From assembly GCA_902475455.1 (NCBI GenBank), contig CABRZO010000066.1, forward strand, positions 1-11,446: a stretch of 11,446 bases of DNA, in the 5' to 3' direction. This DNA comes from an uncultured Eubacteriales bacterium. GTDB lineage: Bacteria; Bacillota; Clostridia; Oscillospirales; Oscillospiraceae. The stretch's first letter is position 1. Each line of letters begins with the position of its first letter. Shown here piece by piece: positions 1-7,442 of the stretch. The notes beneath the pieces were generated by a model. The model worked only from the letters and a program-made list of their open reading frames with translations. It did no database searches and was not told where the DNA came from. The position numbers and the translations under genes were made by a program.

Positions 1-20
1 ATGACGGAGTTTAATTTTGT

Positions 21-42
21 TCCGTCCTCTGCGGAGGACGGA
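21..42. other. GC-rich hairpin at left edge, role unclear
   Basis: A perfect 9-bp inverted repeat (TCCGTCCTC / GAGGACGGA) encloses the loop TGCG. Neither side has a clean T-tract: the plus side continues ATTCTGTG and the minus side AACAAAATT. It may be the terminator of a gene lying left of the window or a second terminator behind the CapA-family gene. A short frame from base 1 to a TGA at 49-51 runs through it and could be the tail of a plus-strand gene, but nothing confirms that. Confidence 0.35.
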
Positions 43-80
43 ATTCTGTGAAACAGCAGAAACCTATGGTTTTTCGACAG

Positions 81-120
81 ACAGAAAGGACGTGTCACAG
101 TTGTGACACGTCCTTTCTGT
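81..120 (-). terminator. Intrinsic terminator of the CapA-family gene
   Basis: A near-perfect 18-19 bp inverted repeat begins 10 bases past the minus-strand stop codon. Read on the minus strand, its core is AGGACGTGTCACA / TGTGACACGTCCT, followed by the T-rich TTCTGTCTGTC. The outer stem (ACAGAA/TTCTGT) makes the structure nearly symmetric, so it could also work in the plus direction, where TTTTCATTGTT follows. Confidence 0.8.
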
Positions 121-129
121 TTTCATTGT

Positions 130-1332
130 TCAGGCGGCCTCCGTGACCACCCCGTCGTCGGCGACGGCGGCGTTGATGGAGATGGACTCCATATAGTCAA
201 AGAACTTCCGCTGGCCCTCCGGGTCGGTGATGGAGGAGGTCCGGCCCCCTTCGGTCCAGCCCGGCACCAGCCGGAAGGTGGTGGAGGTTTCCCCGGTCTC
301 CGCCCGGTCCAAATCAATCTCCAGCAGCATGGTGTACCGGGGCTTGGAGGAGAACCAGTAGTTGCCCATGGAGTAGAAAATGGGCTTGCCCTTGTACCAC
401 TCGATGCCCTGGACCACATGGGGGTGGTCTCCCACCACCACGTCGGCCCCGGCGTCAATGAACTCCCGGCCGCTGGTGGTCTGGTATTCCTCCAGCACCG
501 TGTCGTTTTCCATCCCCCAGTGCTCATAGACCACCACAAAGTCGGCCTTTTCCCGGGCCTCGGCGATGCGCTGGCACATGAGGTCGTTGCTCTCGGCGGT
601 GCGGAACACCCCGGACTGGCTTTCGGTGGCACCCCGGGTTTCCTGGGACCACTCCACCCGGCTGCCGGCAATATAGGCCACAGTGCAGCCCTCCAATTCC
701 GCATACCAGATGGCGGAGGCCTCGTCGATGTTTTCCCCGGCCCCCACATAGGGCAGCCCCGCCTGCCGGAAGGTGTCCAGGGTGTCCTGAAGGCCCGTTT
801 CGCCGTAGTCAAACACATGGTTGTTAGCCAGCACCGCCAGATCCACCCCCAGCTCCTGGTAGACGGAGATCAGCGCCGGGTCGCCCCGGAAAGTGTAATT
901 CTTCACCTGCTGCTCCCCCCGGGTGGTGAAGGAGAACTCACTGTTGAGGCACATCACGTCGGCACTGGCCATGGCCTCCAGCAGGGTGTCGTCAAAGCAA
1001 CCCTCCAGCCCCCGGCTTTCCAGGGCCTGGGCCGGGACGCTGCCGTCGGCCAGGCTCACGTCTCCGGCAAAGCAGAGGGTCACGTCATAGGGGTCCACCG
1101 GCTCCGGCTCGGGTTCCGGTTCGGGCTCCGGCTCGGGTTCTGAATCCGGCTGGTCGGCGCCGTCAGGCTGGGTGCCCCAGGGCAGGGGGTTGGGCTTTGG
1201 GGTGAGCTGACCCGAGGCGCTCTGGTTGGGGCTTTGCTGGGGGCTGGAATCGCCGCTCTGGGCGGAGTCGGAGGCGCAGCCCCCCACCAGCAGCAGGCCC
1301 AGGGTGAGCAAAAGACAGCACAGGCGTTTCAT
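130..1332 (-). CDS. CapA-family (PGA_cap, metallophosphoesterase-like) lipoprotein
   Basis: 400 aa, ATG start with AGGAG about 9 bases upstream. Residues 1-19 form a lipoprotein signal peptide (hydrophobic core, lipobox VGGC, Cys19), so the mature protein should be anchored outside the membrane. A Ser/Gln/Pro-rich linker and seven Glu-Pro pairs (residues 65-78) lead into the catalytic-type domain. Family motifs appear in order: GD (90-91), NSE (130-132, usually NLE), NNHxxDYG (170-177), HWG (271-273), GDHPHVVQ (301-308) and SMGNYWFS (321-328). These are the signature of the CapA branch of calcineurin-like phosphoesterases. The founding member acts in poly-gamma-glutamate capsule synthesis or anchoring, but no capB, capC or capE homologue lies nearby, so that role is not supported here. 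An enzymatic or envelope role at the cell surface is inferred. The gene has its own promoter and terminator and lies downstream of metG. Confidence 0.93.
   Translation of the reverse strand: MKRLCCLLLTLGLLLVGGCASDSAQSGDSSPQQSPNQSASGQLTPKPNPLPWGTQPDGADQPDSEPEPEPEPEPEPEPVDPYDVTLCFAGDVSLADGSVPAQALESRGLEGCFDDTLLEAMASADVMCLNSEFSFTTRGEQQVKNYTFRGDPALISVYQELGVDLAVLANNHVFDYGETGLQDTLDTFRQAGLPYVGAGENIDEASAIWYAELEGCTVAYIAGSRVEWSQETRGATESQSGVFRTAESNDLMCQRIAEAREKADFVVVYEHWGMENDTVLEEYQTTSGREFIDAGADVVVGDHPHVVQGIEWYKGKPIFYSMGNYWFSSKPRYTMLLEIDLDRAETGETSTTFRLVPGWTEGGRTSSITDPEGQRKFFDYMESISINAAVADDGVVTEAA
1099..1140 (-). repeat. (Glu-Pro)7 coding repeat in the CapA-family gene
   Basis: This low-complexity tract encodes EP x7 between the lipoprotein signal region and the folded domain. 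At DNA level a 17-bp unit, GGCTCCGGCTCGGGTTC on the plus strand, occurs exactly at 1100-1116 and 1124-1140. The period is 24 bp (eight codons), so length change by slippage would keep the frame. EP repeats are typical of stiff periplasmic or wall-spanning spacers. Confidence 0.9.
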
Positions 1333-1370
1333 GATAAAACTCCTCTCCTGAATTGGTTTGGGGATAATTT

Positions 1371-1399
1371 ATCATACCGAATTTTTCCGGGGTTGTCAT
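1371..1399 (-). promoter_or_regulatory. Sigma-A-type promoter for the CapA-family gene
   Basis: On the minus strand, ATGACA (-35) and TATGAT (-10) are separated by exactly 17 bp. The predicted transcript start is roughly 30 bases upstream of the ATG at 1332, leaving room for the AGGAG ribosome site. It lies after the metG terminator, so the gene can be expressed independently of metG. Confidence 0.7.
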
Positions 1400-1478
1400 G
1401 GGTTTGAATTATTTTTCAGAAAAAAACAAGAATCGGCTCCGCTCGCAGGAAGGTCCTTTCACAGGGGCAGGATGACGC

Positions 1479-1512
1479 AAAAAAGGCGCGCCCCAGGTCT
1501 CTGGGGCGCGCC
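1479..1512 (-). terminator. Intrinsic terminator of metG
   Basis: On the minus strand a 12-bp perfect stem (GGCGCGCCCCAG / CTGGGGCGCGCC) with a 4-base loop is followed directly by six T residues. It sits 24 bases past the metG stop codon. The stem core resembles that of the terminator at 9694-9725. Confidence 0.95.
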
Positions 1513-1536
1513 GGGTTTTTGGATATTGGGAAAGCC

Positions 1537-3498
1537 TCAGCACAGCTTGGCGCCGGCGGGGATGGCGTCATCTACCATAATGAGGTGGAGCTTCTCCTCC
1601 CCGTACTCGGTGTGGACTGCGGAGATCAGCATGCCGCAGCTCTCCTTGCCCATCATCTTCCGGGGGGGCAGGTTGACAATGGCCACCAGACTCTTGCCGA
1701 TGAGCTCCTCGGGCTTGTAGTAGGCGGCGATGCCGGACAGGATCTGCCGGTCGGTGCCGGTGCCGTCGTCCAGGGTGAAGCACAGCAGCTTGTTGCTCTT
1801 CTTGACGGGCTGGCAGTCCTTGACCTTCACCACCCGGAAATCGCTCTTGCAGAAGGTGTCGAAGTCCACGCTCTCCTCCGCCAGGGGCTCCACCTCAATG
1901 GGGGGCAGGGCGGCCTTGGCCTTGGCGGCGTTGAAGGCGTCGATCTCCTCCAACTTCTTGGCCATATCCAGCCGGGCGAAGAGGATCTCCGCCTGGCCCA
2001 CATGGCCCCCAACGGGCATGCCGCCGAAGCTGTTGAGGCTGTCCACACCGCCGTTTTCCACACCCAGCTGAGAGAGCATCTTGTCGCTGGTGTCGGGCAG
2101 GTAGGGCTTCAGCATAATGGCGGCGAACCGGATGGACTCCAGCAGGTTGTAGAGGACGGTGCCCAGCCGGGCCCGGTTGGACTCCTCCTTGGCCAGGGCC
2201 CAGGGGGCGGTCTCGTCGATATACTTGTTGGCCCGGCGCAGCAGCACGAAAATCTCGTCGATGGCGTCGGCCACCCGGAGCTCGTTCATCTTGGCCTCCA
2301 CCTTGCCGGGCAGGGCCAGGGCGATGGCCTTCAGCTCCTCGTCAATGGCCTCGGGAGCGCTGGGGGCCATGATCTCGCCGCCGAAATATTTCTGGTCCAT
2401 GGCGATGGTCCGGTTCACCAGGTTGCCCAGGATGTTGGCCAGCTCGCTGTTGACCCGCTCGATGATCAGCTCATAGGTCATCACGCCGTCGTTGGCGAAG
2501 GGGATCTCATGCAGCACGAAATAGCGCACCGCGTCCACCCCGAAGAGCTCCACCAGGTCGTCGGCATAGATTACGTTGCCCAGGGACTTGCTCATCTTGC
2601 CCCCCTGGACCAGCAGCCAGGGATGGCCAAAGACCTGCTTGGGCAGGGGCTCTCCCAGGCTCATCAGGAAGATGGGCCAGTAAATGGTGTGGAACCGGAT
2701 GATGTCCTTGCCGATCAGGTGCAGGTCGGCGGGCCAGAACTTCTTGTAGTGCTCGTCGTGGTTGCCGTCGGGGTCGTAGCCGCAGAAGGTGATATAGTTG
2801 CTGAGGGCGTCCAGCCACACATAGACCACATGGCCCGGGTCGAACTCCACCGGAATGCCCCAGGTGAAGCTGGTCCGGGAGACGCACAGGTCCTGGAGAC
2901 CGGGCTTCAGGAAGTTGTTGACCATCTCGTTTTTCCGGCTCTCGGGCTGGATGAACTCGGGGTGGGCCTCAATGTGGGCCATGAGCCGGTCGGCGTACTT
3001 GCTCATCCGGAAGAAGTAGGCCTCCTCCTCGGCGTCCACGCACTCCCGGCCGCAGTCGGGGCACTTGCCGTCCACCAGCTGGCTCTCGGTCCAGAAGGAC
3101 TCGCAGGGCTTGCAGTACTTGCCCACATACTTGCCCTTGTAGATGTCGCCCTTGTCGTACATCTTCTTGAAGATCTTCTGGATCTTCTTCACATGGTCCG
3201 GGTCGGTGGTGCGGACGAACTTGTCATAGGTGGTGTTCATCAGATCCCAGATCCGGTGGATCTCCCCGGAGACCTGGTCCACATATTCCTGGGGGGTGAC
3301 CCCGGCGGCCTCGGCCTTCTGCTGAATCTTCTGGCCGTGCTCATCGGTGCCGGTCTGGAAATAGACATCATAGCCCGTCATTCGCTTATACCGGGCGATG
3401 GCGTCAGCCAGCACGATCTCATAGGTGTTGCCGATGTGAGGCTTGGCCGAGGTATAGGCGATGGCGGTGGAAATATAATACGGTTTCTTCTCTCCCAT
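1537..3498 (-). CDS. metG: Methionine-tRNA ligase (MetRS)
   Basis: 653 aa, full length. It charges tRNA(Met) with methionine in the cytoplasm using ATP. The class I Rossmann fold starts near residue 6, with the HIGH-box variant PHIGN at 20-24 and KMSKS at 301-305. A zinc-knuckle-like insertion carries C129-x2-C132 and C146-x2-C149. WLDALSNY (228-235), a methionine/adenylate-region motif, and the anticodon-binding helical domain (about 340-480) follow. Residues about 545-653 form an EMAP/Trbp111-like tRNA-binding domain (DFRVVKV, LPPRKMMGKESCGMLISA), common in Firmicute MetRS and associated with dimerisation. The ATG is preceded by AGGAGG with 8-base spacing. The promoter lies only about 55-85 bases upstream, so the leader is short. 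I see no T-box or SAM-riboswitch structure in it. A strong terminator follows. Confidence 0.98.
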   Translation of the reverse strand: MGEKKPYYISTAIAYTSAKPHIGNTYEIVLADAIARYKRMTGYDVYFQTGTDEHGQKIQQKAEAAGVTPQEYVDQVSGEIHRIWDLMNTTYDKFVRTTDPDHVKKIQKIFKKMYDKGDIYKGKYVGKYCKPCESFWTESQLVDGKCPDCGRECVDAEEEAYFFRMSKYADRLMAHIEAHPEFIQPESRKNEMVNNFLKPGLQDLCVSRTSFTWGIPVEFDPGHVVYVWLDALSNYITFCGYDPDGNHDEHYKKFWPADLHLIGKDIIRFHTIYWPIFLMSLGEPLPKQVFGHPWLLVQGGKMSKSLGNVIYADDLVELFGVDAVRYFVLHEIPFANDGVMTYELIIERVNSELANILGNLVNRTIAMDQKYFGGEIMAPSAPEAIDEELKAIALALPGKVEAKMNELRVADAIDEIFVLLRRANKYIDETAPWALAKEESNRARLGTVLYNLLESIRFAAIMLKPYLPDTSDKMLSQLGVENGGVDSLNSFGGMPVGGHVGQAEILFARLDMAKKLEEIDAFNAAKAKAALPPIEVEPLAEESVDFDTFCKSDFRVVKVKDCQPVKKSNKLLCFTLDDGTGTDRQILSGIAAYYKPEELIGKSLVAIVNLPPRKMMGKESCGMLISAVHTEYGEEKLHLIMVDDAIPAGAKLC

Positions 3499-3555
3499 AA
3501 CGGGTTCCTCCTTGTACGCTCCGCCCGAATGAAAGGCGAAGGTGCTGTAAAGGCC

Positions 3556-3584
3556 ATTATATGCCCAAACGCGCCGCTTGGCAA
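3556..3584 (-). promoter_or_regulatory. metG: Sigma-A-type promoter for metG
   Basis: On the minus strand TTGCCA (-35) and a perfect TATAAT (-10) are separated by exactly 17 bp. The predicted start is about 50 bases upstream of the metG ATG. Confidence 0.85.
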
Positions 3585-3693
3585 GGTGTTCCAGGGGAAA
3601 ATCCCCCCGTGGGGTGACAGGCGCAGGGCCTTTCGTCGAATCGACGGGAGGGAAATAGGGGGATTTCTGTTATGTCGCCCCGGGGACGGGGGT

Positions 3694-3750
3694 TTATCCA
3701 CACACCATTTACATAAGAAGTGTGCAAAACCCTGTGCAAATTGTGGAAAA
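3694..3750. promoter_or_regulatory. Cluster of DnaA-box-like 9-mers
   Basis: TTATCCACA at 3694-3702 (plus) is the perfect DnaA box. On the minus strand TTTTGCACA (3721-3729) and TTTTCCACA (3742-3750) fit the relaxed consensus TTWTNCACA. ATTTGCACA (3733-3741) differs from it by one base and abuts the last box. A further TTTTCCACA lies on the minus strand at 3945-3953, at the ABC exporter start region. The sequence matches are direct; that DnaA binds here is inference. No dnaA or dnaN gene is in the window and no strongly AT-rich unwinding element adjoins, so a regulatory or DnaA-titrating site is at least as likely as an origin. Confidence 0.5.
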
Positions 3751-3903
3751 GCCCTGGGGGCAAGGGTTCCCAGCTGGTGGAAACCGTAAAAAAACGGCAA
3801 ACCCGGGGGTGCATATTCGATGAATGTTCGATTCCAAAGGGTAAATTACGCCTCCAGAGCCGGGTCTGCCTGGGGAAAACAACTGTCCGCTGGGGGCGTG
3901 GGT

Positions 3904-3933
3904 TTGACAAAGAGGGCCGGGGCGGGTTAAGAT
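3904..3933 (+). promoter_or_regulatory. Sigma-A-type promoter for the ABC exporter gene
   Basis: A perfect TTGACA (3904-3909) is followed by TTAAGA at 17 bp or TAAGAT (3928-3933) at 18 bp. The predicted transcript start near 3940 leaves a leader of about 35 bases before the ATG at 3976. Confidence 0.7.
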
Positions 3934-3975
3934 AACAGGCATACTGTGGAAAACCGGAGAGAGGAGCGGGAAGGG

Positions 3976-5700
3976 ATGCTGAAACGATTTTTGGCCTATT
4001 ACCGGCCCCACAAGCTGCTGTTTGGGCTGGATATGGGGGCTTCGCTGCTGGTGTCGGTGATCGCGGTGATCTATCCCATGATCACCCGGTGGATGCTCAA
4101 CCAGCTGATTCCCAACCGGCAGCTGCGGATGGTGGCGGCGGCGGGGGCGCTGCTGCTGGGGCTTTACTTTGTCCGGATGCTGCTGAACTACTTCATTCAG
4201 TACCAGGGCCACATGATGGGCACCAAAATGCAGGCCCAGATGCGCCGGGATCTGTTCTCCCATCTGGAGGGGCTGCCCTTCCGGTTCTTTGACGACCACG
4301 AGACCGGCAAAATCATGAGCCGGCTCACCAATGACCTCTTCGAGGTCAGCGAACTGGCCCACCACGGCCCGGAGAACATTCTCATTTGCACCTTTTCCGT
4401 GGCCCTGTCCTTTGTCTATCTGGCCACCATCGATCTGTGGCTCACTCTGATTATCTTCGCCTGTGTCCCCCTGCTGGTGGTGTGTTCCCTGTACACCCGG
4501 AAAAAGATGCGGGCCGCCTTCCGCCGGAACCGGGAGGCCAACGCCCGGATCAACGCGGACCTTCAAAGCAGCGTCTCCGGCATCCGGATCACCAAGGCCT
4601 TCACCAATGCCGACAAGGAACAGGAGAAGTTCGAGGTGGGCAACCTGGAGTTCCAGGAGTCCAAGCGGGAGGCCTATCGGTCCATGGCCCAGTTTCAGTC
4701 CTCTACCACCTTTATCACCGACGTATTCAATGTAGTGGTGCTGGTGGCCGGGGGCCTGTTCCTGTACCGGGGCAGCATCGACTTCGCCGACTACTCCGCC
4801 TTTATTGTGTCCATCAACCTGTTTTTGCAGCCGGTGAAGAACCTCATCAACTTCATGGAGCAGTACCAGAACGGGGTGGCGGGCTTCGAGCGGTTTCTGG
4901 AGGTCATGGACCAGCCCCCGGAGCGGGACGACCCGGCGGCGGTGGCGGTGGACCGGCTGGAGGGCCACATCCAGTTCCGGGACGTGTGCTATGGCTACGA
5001 GGAGGACCACGAGGTGCTCCGGCACATCGACCTGGACATCCCGGCGGGGAAGACCTTCGCCCTGGTGGGTCCCAGCGGCGGGGGTAAGACCACCATCTGC
5101 CACCTGATCCCCCATTTCTACGACATCCAGTCCGGGCAAATCACCATCGACGGCCACCCCCTGGACACCATTACCCGGGAATCTCTGCGGCGGAACATCG
5201 GCATTGTCCAGCAGGACATCTATCTGTTCAACGCCAGCATCCGGGACAACATCCTCTACGGCCGGCTGGACGCCACCCAGGCGGAGGTGGAGGAGGCGGC
5301 CAAACGGGCCAATATCCACGACTATATCATGTCCCTGGAGGAGGGCTATGATACCGTCATCGGGGAGCGGGGGGTACGGCTCTCCGGAGGCCAGAAGCAG
5401 CGGCTGTGCATCGCCCGGGTGTTCCTGAAAAATCCCCCCATTCTCATCCTGGACGAGGCCACCAGCGCCCTGGACAACACCACGGAGATTCTGATCCAGC
5501 AGGCCCTGGACGAGCTGTGCAAGGGCCGCACCACCCTGGTGGTGGCCCACCGGCTCAGCACCATCAAGCGGGCCGATGAGATCGCCGTAATCTCGGAAGG
5601 AAAAATCGCCGAGCAGGGCAGCCATGACCAGCTGCTGAAGAAGGACGGCATCTATGCCGAGCTCTACCGGCTCCAGTTCCGGGAACGGCTGGAGACATAA
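3976..5700 (+). CDS. ABC transporter half-exporter, fused permease and ATPase
   Basis: 574 aa from the chosen ATG at 3976, which is preceded by GAGGAG and encodes MLKRFLAYY. An in-frame GTG at 3946 would add ten charged residues, but it sits very close to the predicted transcript start and has no ribosome site. Residues about 10-300 form the type I exporter membrane domain with six expected helices and coupling-helix sequence (FFDDHETGKIMSRLTND). The ATPase domain has Walker A GPSGGGKT (365-372), the Q-loop (VQQD, about 411-414), signature LSGGQ (469-473), Walker B ILILDE (489-494), D-loop SALD (497-500) and the switch His525. All catalytic residues are present, so the protein should work as a homodimer. 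No partner half-transporter is adjacent. It belongs to the broad MsbA/LmrA/YwjA-like group. Substrate (lipid, peptide or drug) cannot be read from the sequence. Confidence 0.95.
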   Translation: MLKRFLAYYRPHKLLFGLDMGASLLVSVIAVIYPMITRWMLNQLIPNRQLRMVAAAGALLLGLYFVRMLLNYFIQYQGHMMGTKMQAQMRRDLFSHLEGLPFRFFDDHETGKIMSRLTNDLFEVSELAHHGPENILICTFSVALSFVYLATIDLWLTLIIFACVPLLVVCSLYTRKKMRAAFRRNREANARINADLQSSVSGIRITKAFTNADKEQEKFEVGNLEFQESKREAYRSMAQFQSSTTFITDVFNVVVLVAGGLFLYRGSIDFADYSAFIVSINLFLQPVKNLINFMEQYQNGVAGFERFLEVMDQPPERDDPAAVAVDRLEGHIQFRDVCYGYEEDHEVLRHIDLDIPAGKTFALVGPSGGGKTTICHLIPHFYDIQSGQITIDGHPLDTITRESLRRNIGIVQQDIYLFNASIRDNILYGRLDATQAEVEEAAKRANIHDYIMSLEEGYDTVIGERGVRLSGGQKQRLCIARVFLKNPPILILDEATSALDNTTEILIQQALDELCKGRTTLVVAHRLSTIKRADEIAVISEGKIAEQGSHDQLLKKDGIYAELYRLQFRERLET

Positions 5701-5710
5701 CAAAACAAAG

Positions 5711-5745
5711 AACGCCCCCGGGTTTCTGTGAAACCCGGGGGCGTT
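5711..5745. terminator. Bidirectional intrinsic terminator between convergent genes
   Basis: A 15-bp perfect stem (AACGCCCCCGGGTTT / AAACCCGGGGGCGTT) with loop CTGTG begins 10 bases after the ABC exporter stop. T-rich sequence follows in both directions: GTTTTGAT on plus, GTTCTTTGTTTTG on minus. It can therefore also end the CPBP protease transcript, whose stop lies 23 bases to the right. Confidence 0.92.
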
Positions 5746-5767
5746 TTGATACAGGGCGATGCTGCAT

Positions 5768-6709
5768 TTACACCAGGAACACCACCGCCACGCTGGCGGC
5801 CAGCAGCAGGAGGGTGGACACCCAGATGCCGGGGGAGCGCACCAGATTCCGGAACACCTGCCGGTCGGTGACCGGGGGCGCCGGGGGGGCGTAGCGGAAG
5901 GTTTTGGCGTAGCGGACGAAGAAAAAGATCATCAGGCCCATGAACCCCCAGATCAGGATGGCGCTGACGGCAGTTCCCACGGTGCCGGTGGCCATCAGGG
6001 CGTTGAGGGCCGGGGAGCTCAGATTCACAATGGCGTGGAGCAGCATGCCGTGCCAGACCTTTCCGGTCTTCAGCACTACGCCTCCAAAAATGAGGCCCAG
6101 GGCGGTGGCGTAGAAGAACTGGTAGAGGTTCATATGGAACAGACCGAAGGCCAGGGCACTGATCAGGATGGCCCACCGGTCCCCAAAGGGCCGCAGCCGG
6201 TCCAGCAGCAGTTTCCGGAAGATCAGCTCCTCCATCACCGGGGCAATGAGCCCGGCGATCACCAGGTAGAGGCCGGTGGGGGTGGACACGGCCATGCTCT
6301 CCAGCAGGTTGCCGGTGGAGTGGCCGGACAGGGCTTCCAAGCCCATGATCACCAGAGTGGTCAGCAGATTGAAGAAATAGATGGCCCCCAGGGAGAACAG
6401 GGCGGTGCGGACAAAGGCCTTGGGGCTCAGCTTCAGCCCCGGGCCCGCCCCTTTGGGCAGGGGCCGGATCATCAGCCACAGCACCAGAGGGCCCACCCCG
6501 TAGTTCACCACCTCGTTGACGGCCATGGTGAGGTAGATATTGCTTCCGATCTGGGGGATCATCACCAGGATGGCCCCCAGTGTCTGGGCGGCCAGCAGGT
6601 AGAGCAGCACCCCCCAGCCCACCCGGCCCAGCCGGCGGCGGATGGTCTGGTCCAGGGAGGCGAAGTCCGGAGCGGGGGTGACAGGGGATTGGGATTCAAA
6701 TGGATTCAT
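5768..6709 (-). CDS. CPBP (CAAX/ABI) family intramembrane metalloprotease
   Basis: 313 aa from the ATG at 6709 (MNPFESQ). A TTG at 6757 in the same frame would overlap the upstream gene by 32 bases and has no ribosome site, so the ATG, 16 bases after the upstream stop, is preferred; its own ribosome site (AAAGCGAG) is weak and may rely on coupling. The protein is mostly hydrophobic with about eight membrane segments. The CPBP catalytic motifs are intact: EELIFR (160-165), FxxxH ending at His192 in FGLFH, and HAIVN (225-229). These place glutamates and histidines for a metal-dependent membrane protease of the Rce1/ABI type. In bacteria such proteins process membrane peptides, bacteriocins or regulators. 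The substrate here is unknown. It is the second gene of a probable operon with the DUF1275 gene. Confidence 0.92.
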   Translation of the reverse strand: MNPFESQSPVTPAPDFASLDQTIRRRLGRVGWGVLLYLLAAQTLGAILVMIPQIGSNIYLTMAVNEVVNYGVGPLVLWLMIRPLPKGAGPGLKLSPKAFVRTALFSLGAIYFFNLLTTLVIMGLEALSGHSTGNLLESMAVSTPTGLYLVIAGLIAPVMEELIFRKLLLDRLRPFGDRWAILISALAFGLFHMNLYQFFYATALGLIFGGVVLKTGKVWHGMLLHAIVNLSSPALNALMATGTVGTAVSAILIWGFMGLMIFFFVRYAKTFRYAPPAPPVTDRQVFRNLVRSPGIWVSTLLLLAASVAVVFLV

Positions 6710-6725
6710 GGATATACTCGCTTTC

Positions 6726-7409
6726 TCAGGAGGAGCGGGGGGAGCGCTCCAGGTCAATGAACATCATCACAAAGGCCAGGGCCAGGAAGGCCGGGGCAAT
6801 CAAAATGGCTTTTTCCGCCAGCGCCCCCACCGCCAGGTTGCCCAGAATGGCCCCCACAATAAAGCAGAGAATAATAAAGTAGTACAGGCCGCTTTTTTGC
6901 AGGGCGCCCCGGTCCCGGGTGTGGAGAAACTCCGAGAGGTTCTGGGTGGCGGAGCGCAGGTTGCCGATGCACATGGTGGTGGCGATGCCGCTGCCGTGGA
7001 TCTTGCGGAAGCTCTCCACCTGGATGCCGCAGGCCAGGCTGGTGAGGCTGTTGGCCAGCAAATTGAGACTCTGGGGCATGAAACCTACGGCGATCAGCAC
7101 CAGGGCCTCCAGGGCCACGGTGACCTGCCGCCAGTGGAGGGTTTCCGTCCCCCGCCGGATGAGCCGGAATAGGTCCGCCAGGGCCAGCCCCGCCACAAAG
7201 GCCAGTACCGGCACCAGATAGCGCACCGCCGCCGGCCAGTTGCCCTGGGACAGGTTGACCCCCAGCAGCAGGATGTTGCCGGTCTGGGCGTTGGCGAACA
7301 CATGGCCCCGGCACATGTAGGAGTAGGCGTCCATAAAGCCCCCCGCCAGGGCCAGCACCACCCCCAGCTCCAGGGTTTCGGACATTTGCTTGCTTTGGTG
7401 TTTGAACAT
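6726..7409 (-). CDS. YoaK family (DUF1275) integral membrane protein
   Basis: 227 aa from the ATG at 7409 (MFKHQSKQ). Another ATG at 7442 lies directly against the predicted -10 element, so a transcript from that promoter would not contain it. GGAAAG lies about 12 bases upstream of 7409 as a weak ribosome site. The family hallmark GGFMDAYSYMCRGHVF and the following NAQTGN fill residues 23-45, and about six membrane segments follow. A second conserved stretch, CGIQVESFRKI, precedes GSGIATTMCIGNLR. The YoaK family is widespread but lacks a settled biochemical function. It is the first gene of a two-gene minus-strand operon with the CPBP protease, and its promoter faces away from the membrane protein gene at 7620. 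Confidence 0.9.
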   Translation of the reverse strand: MFKHQSKQMSETLELGVVLALAGGFMDAYSYMCRGHVFANAQTGNILLLGVNLSQGNWPAAVRYLVPVLAFVAGLALADLFRLIRRGTETLHWRQVTVALEALVLIAVGFMPQSLNLLANSLTSLACGIQVESFRKIHGSGIATTMCIGNLRSATQNLSEFLHTRDRGALQKSGLYYFIILCFIVGAILGNLAVGALAEKAILIAPAFLALAFVMMFIDLERSPRSS

Positions 7410-7442
7410 AACTGGGTCACGCTTTCCGTGGAATCTGTCCAT

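Larger units (their letters stand above)
3499..3975. other. Divergent intergenic region between metG and the ABC exporter gene
   Basis: This is the longest gene-free stretch. Reading outward it holds the metG ribosome site and promoter on the left and the ABC exporter promoter and ribosome site on the right. Between them lies a DnaA-box-like cluster (3694-3750). Minor structures are CGTCG-AAT-CGACG near 3635 and CCGT/ACGG around an A-run near 3784-3797. A comparatively AT-rich patch occupies about 3811-3851. Short frames crossing the region on both strands resemble no protein I recognise. Confidence 0.85.

Noticed and set aside
103..1143. Long plus-strand frame opposite the CapA-family gene
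   Set aside because: It is the antisense shadow of a gene with clear family motifs. It is Gly/His/Val-rich with no domain and its start lies in the terminator.
3499..3555. T-box or SAM riboswitch in the metG leader
   Set aside because: The leader between the promoter and ATG is about 50 bases, too short, and shows no specifier loop, T-box sequence or terminator/antiterminator pair.
3694..3750. Calling this site oriC
   Set aside because: The box cluster is real, but no dnaA, dnaN, rpmH or strong AT-rich unwinding region is in the window, so an origin call is not supported from this sequence alone.
1519..3789. 756-codon plus-strand frame opposite metG
   Set aside because: It has GC-rich codon shadow composition (Leu/Gly/Val/His) and no motifs, and it begins inside the metG terminator region. 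metG on the other strand is unambiguous.
3814..3838. LexA-like site around CGAACATTCATCGA (minus strand)
   Set aside because: Only one half matches a CGAAC-type half site; the other half lacks GTTCG.
3709..5703. 664-codon minus-strand frame opposite the ABC exporter gene
   Set aside because: It is an antisense shadow. The plus strand carries intact Walker A, signature and Walker B motifs.
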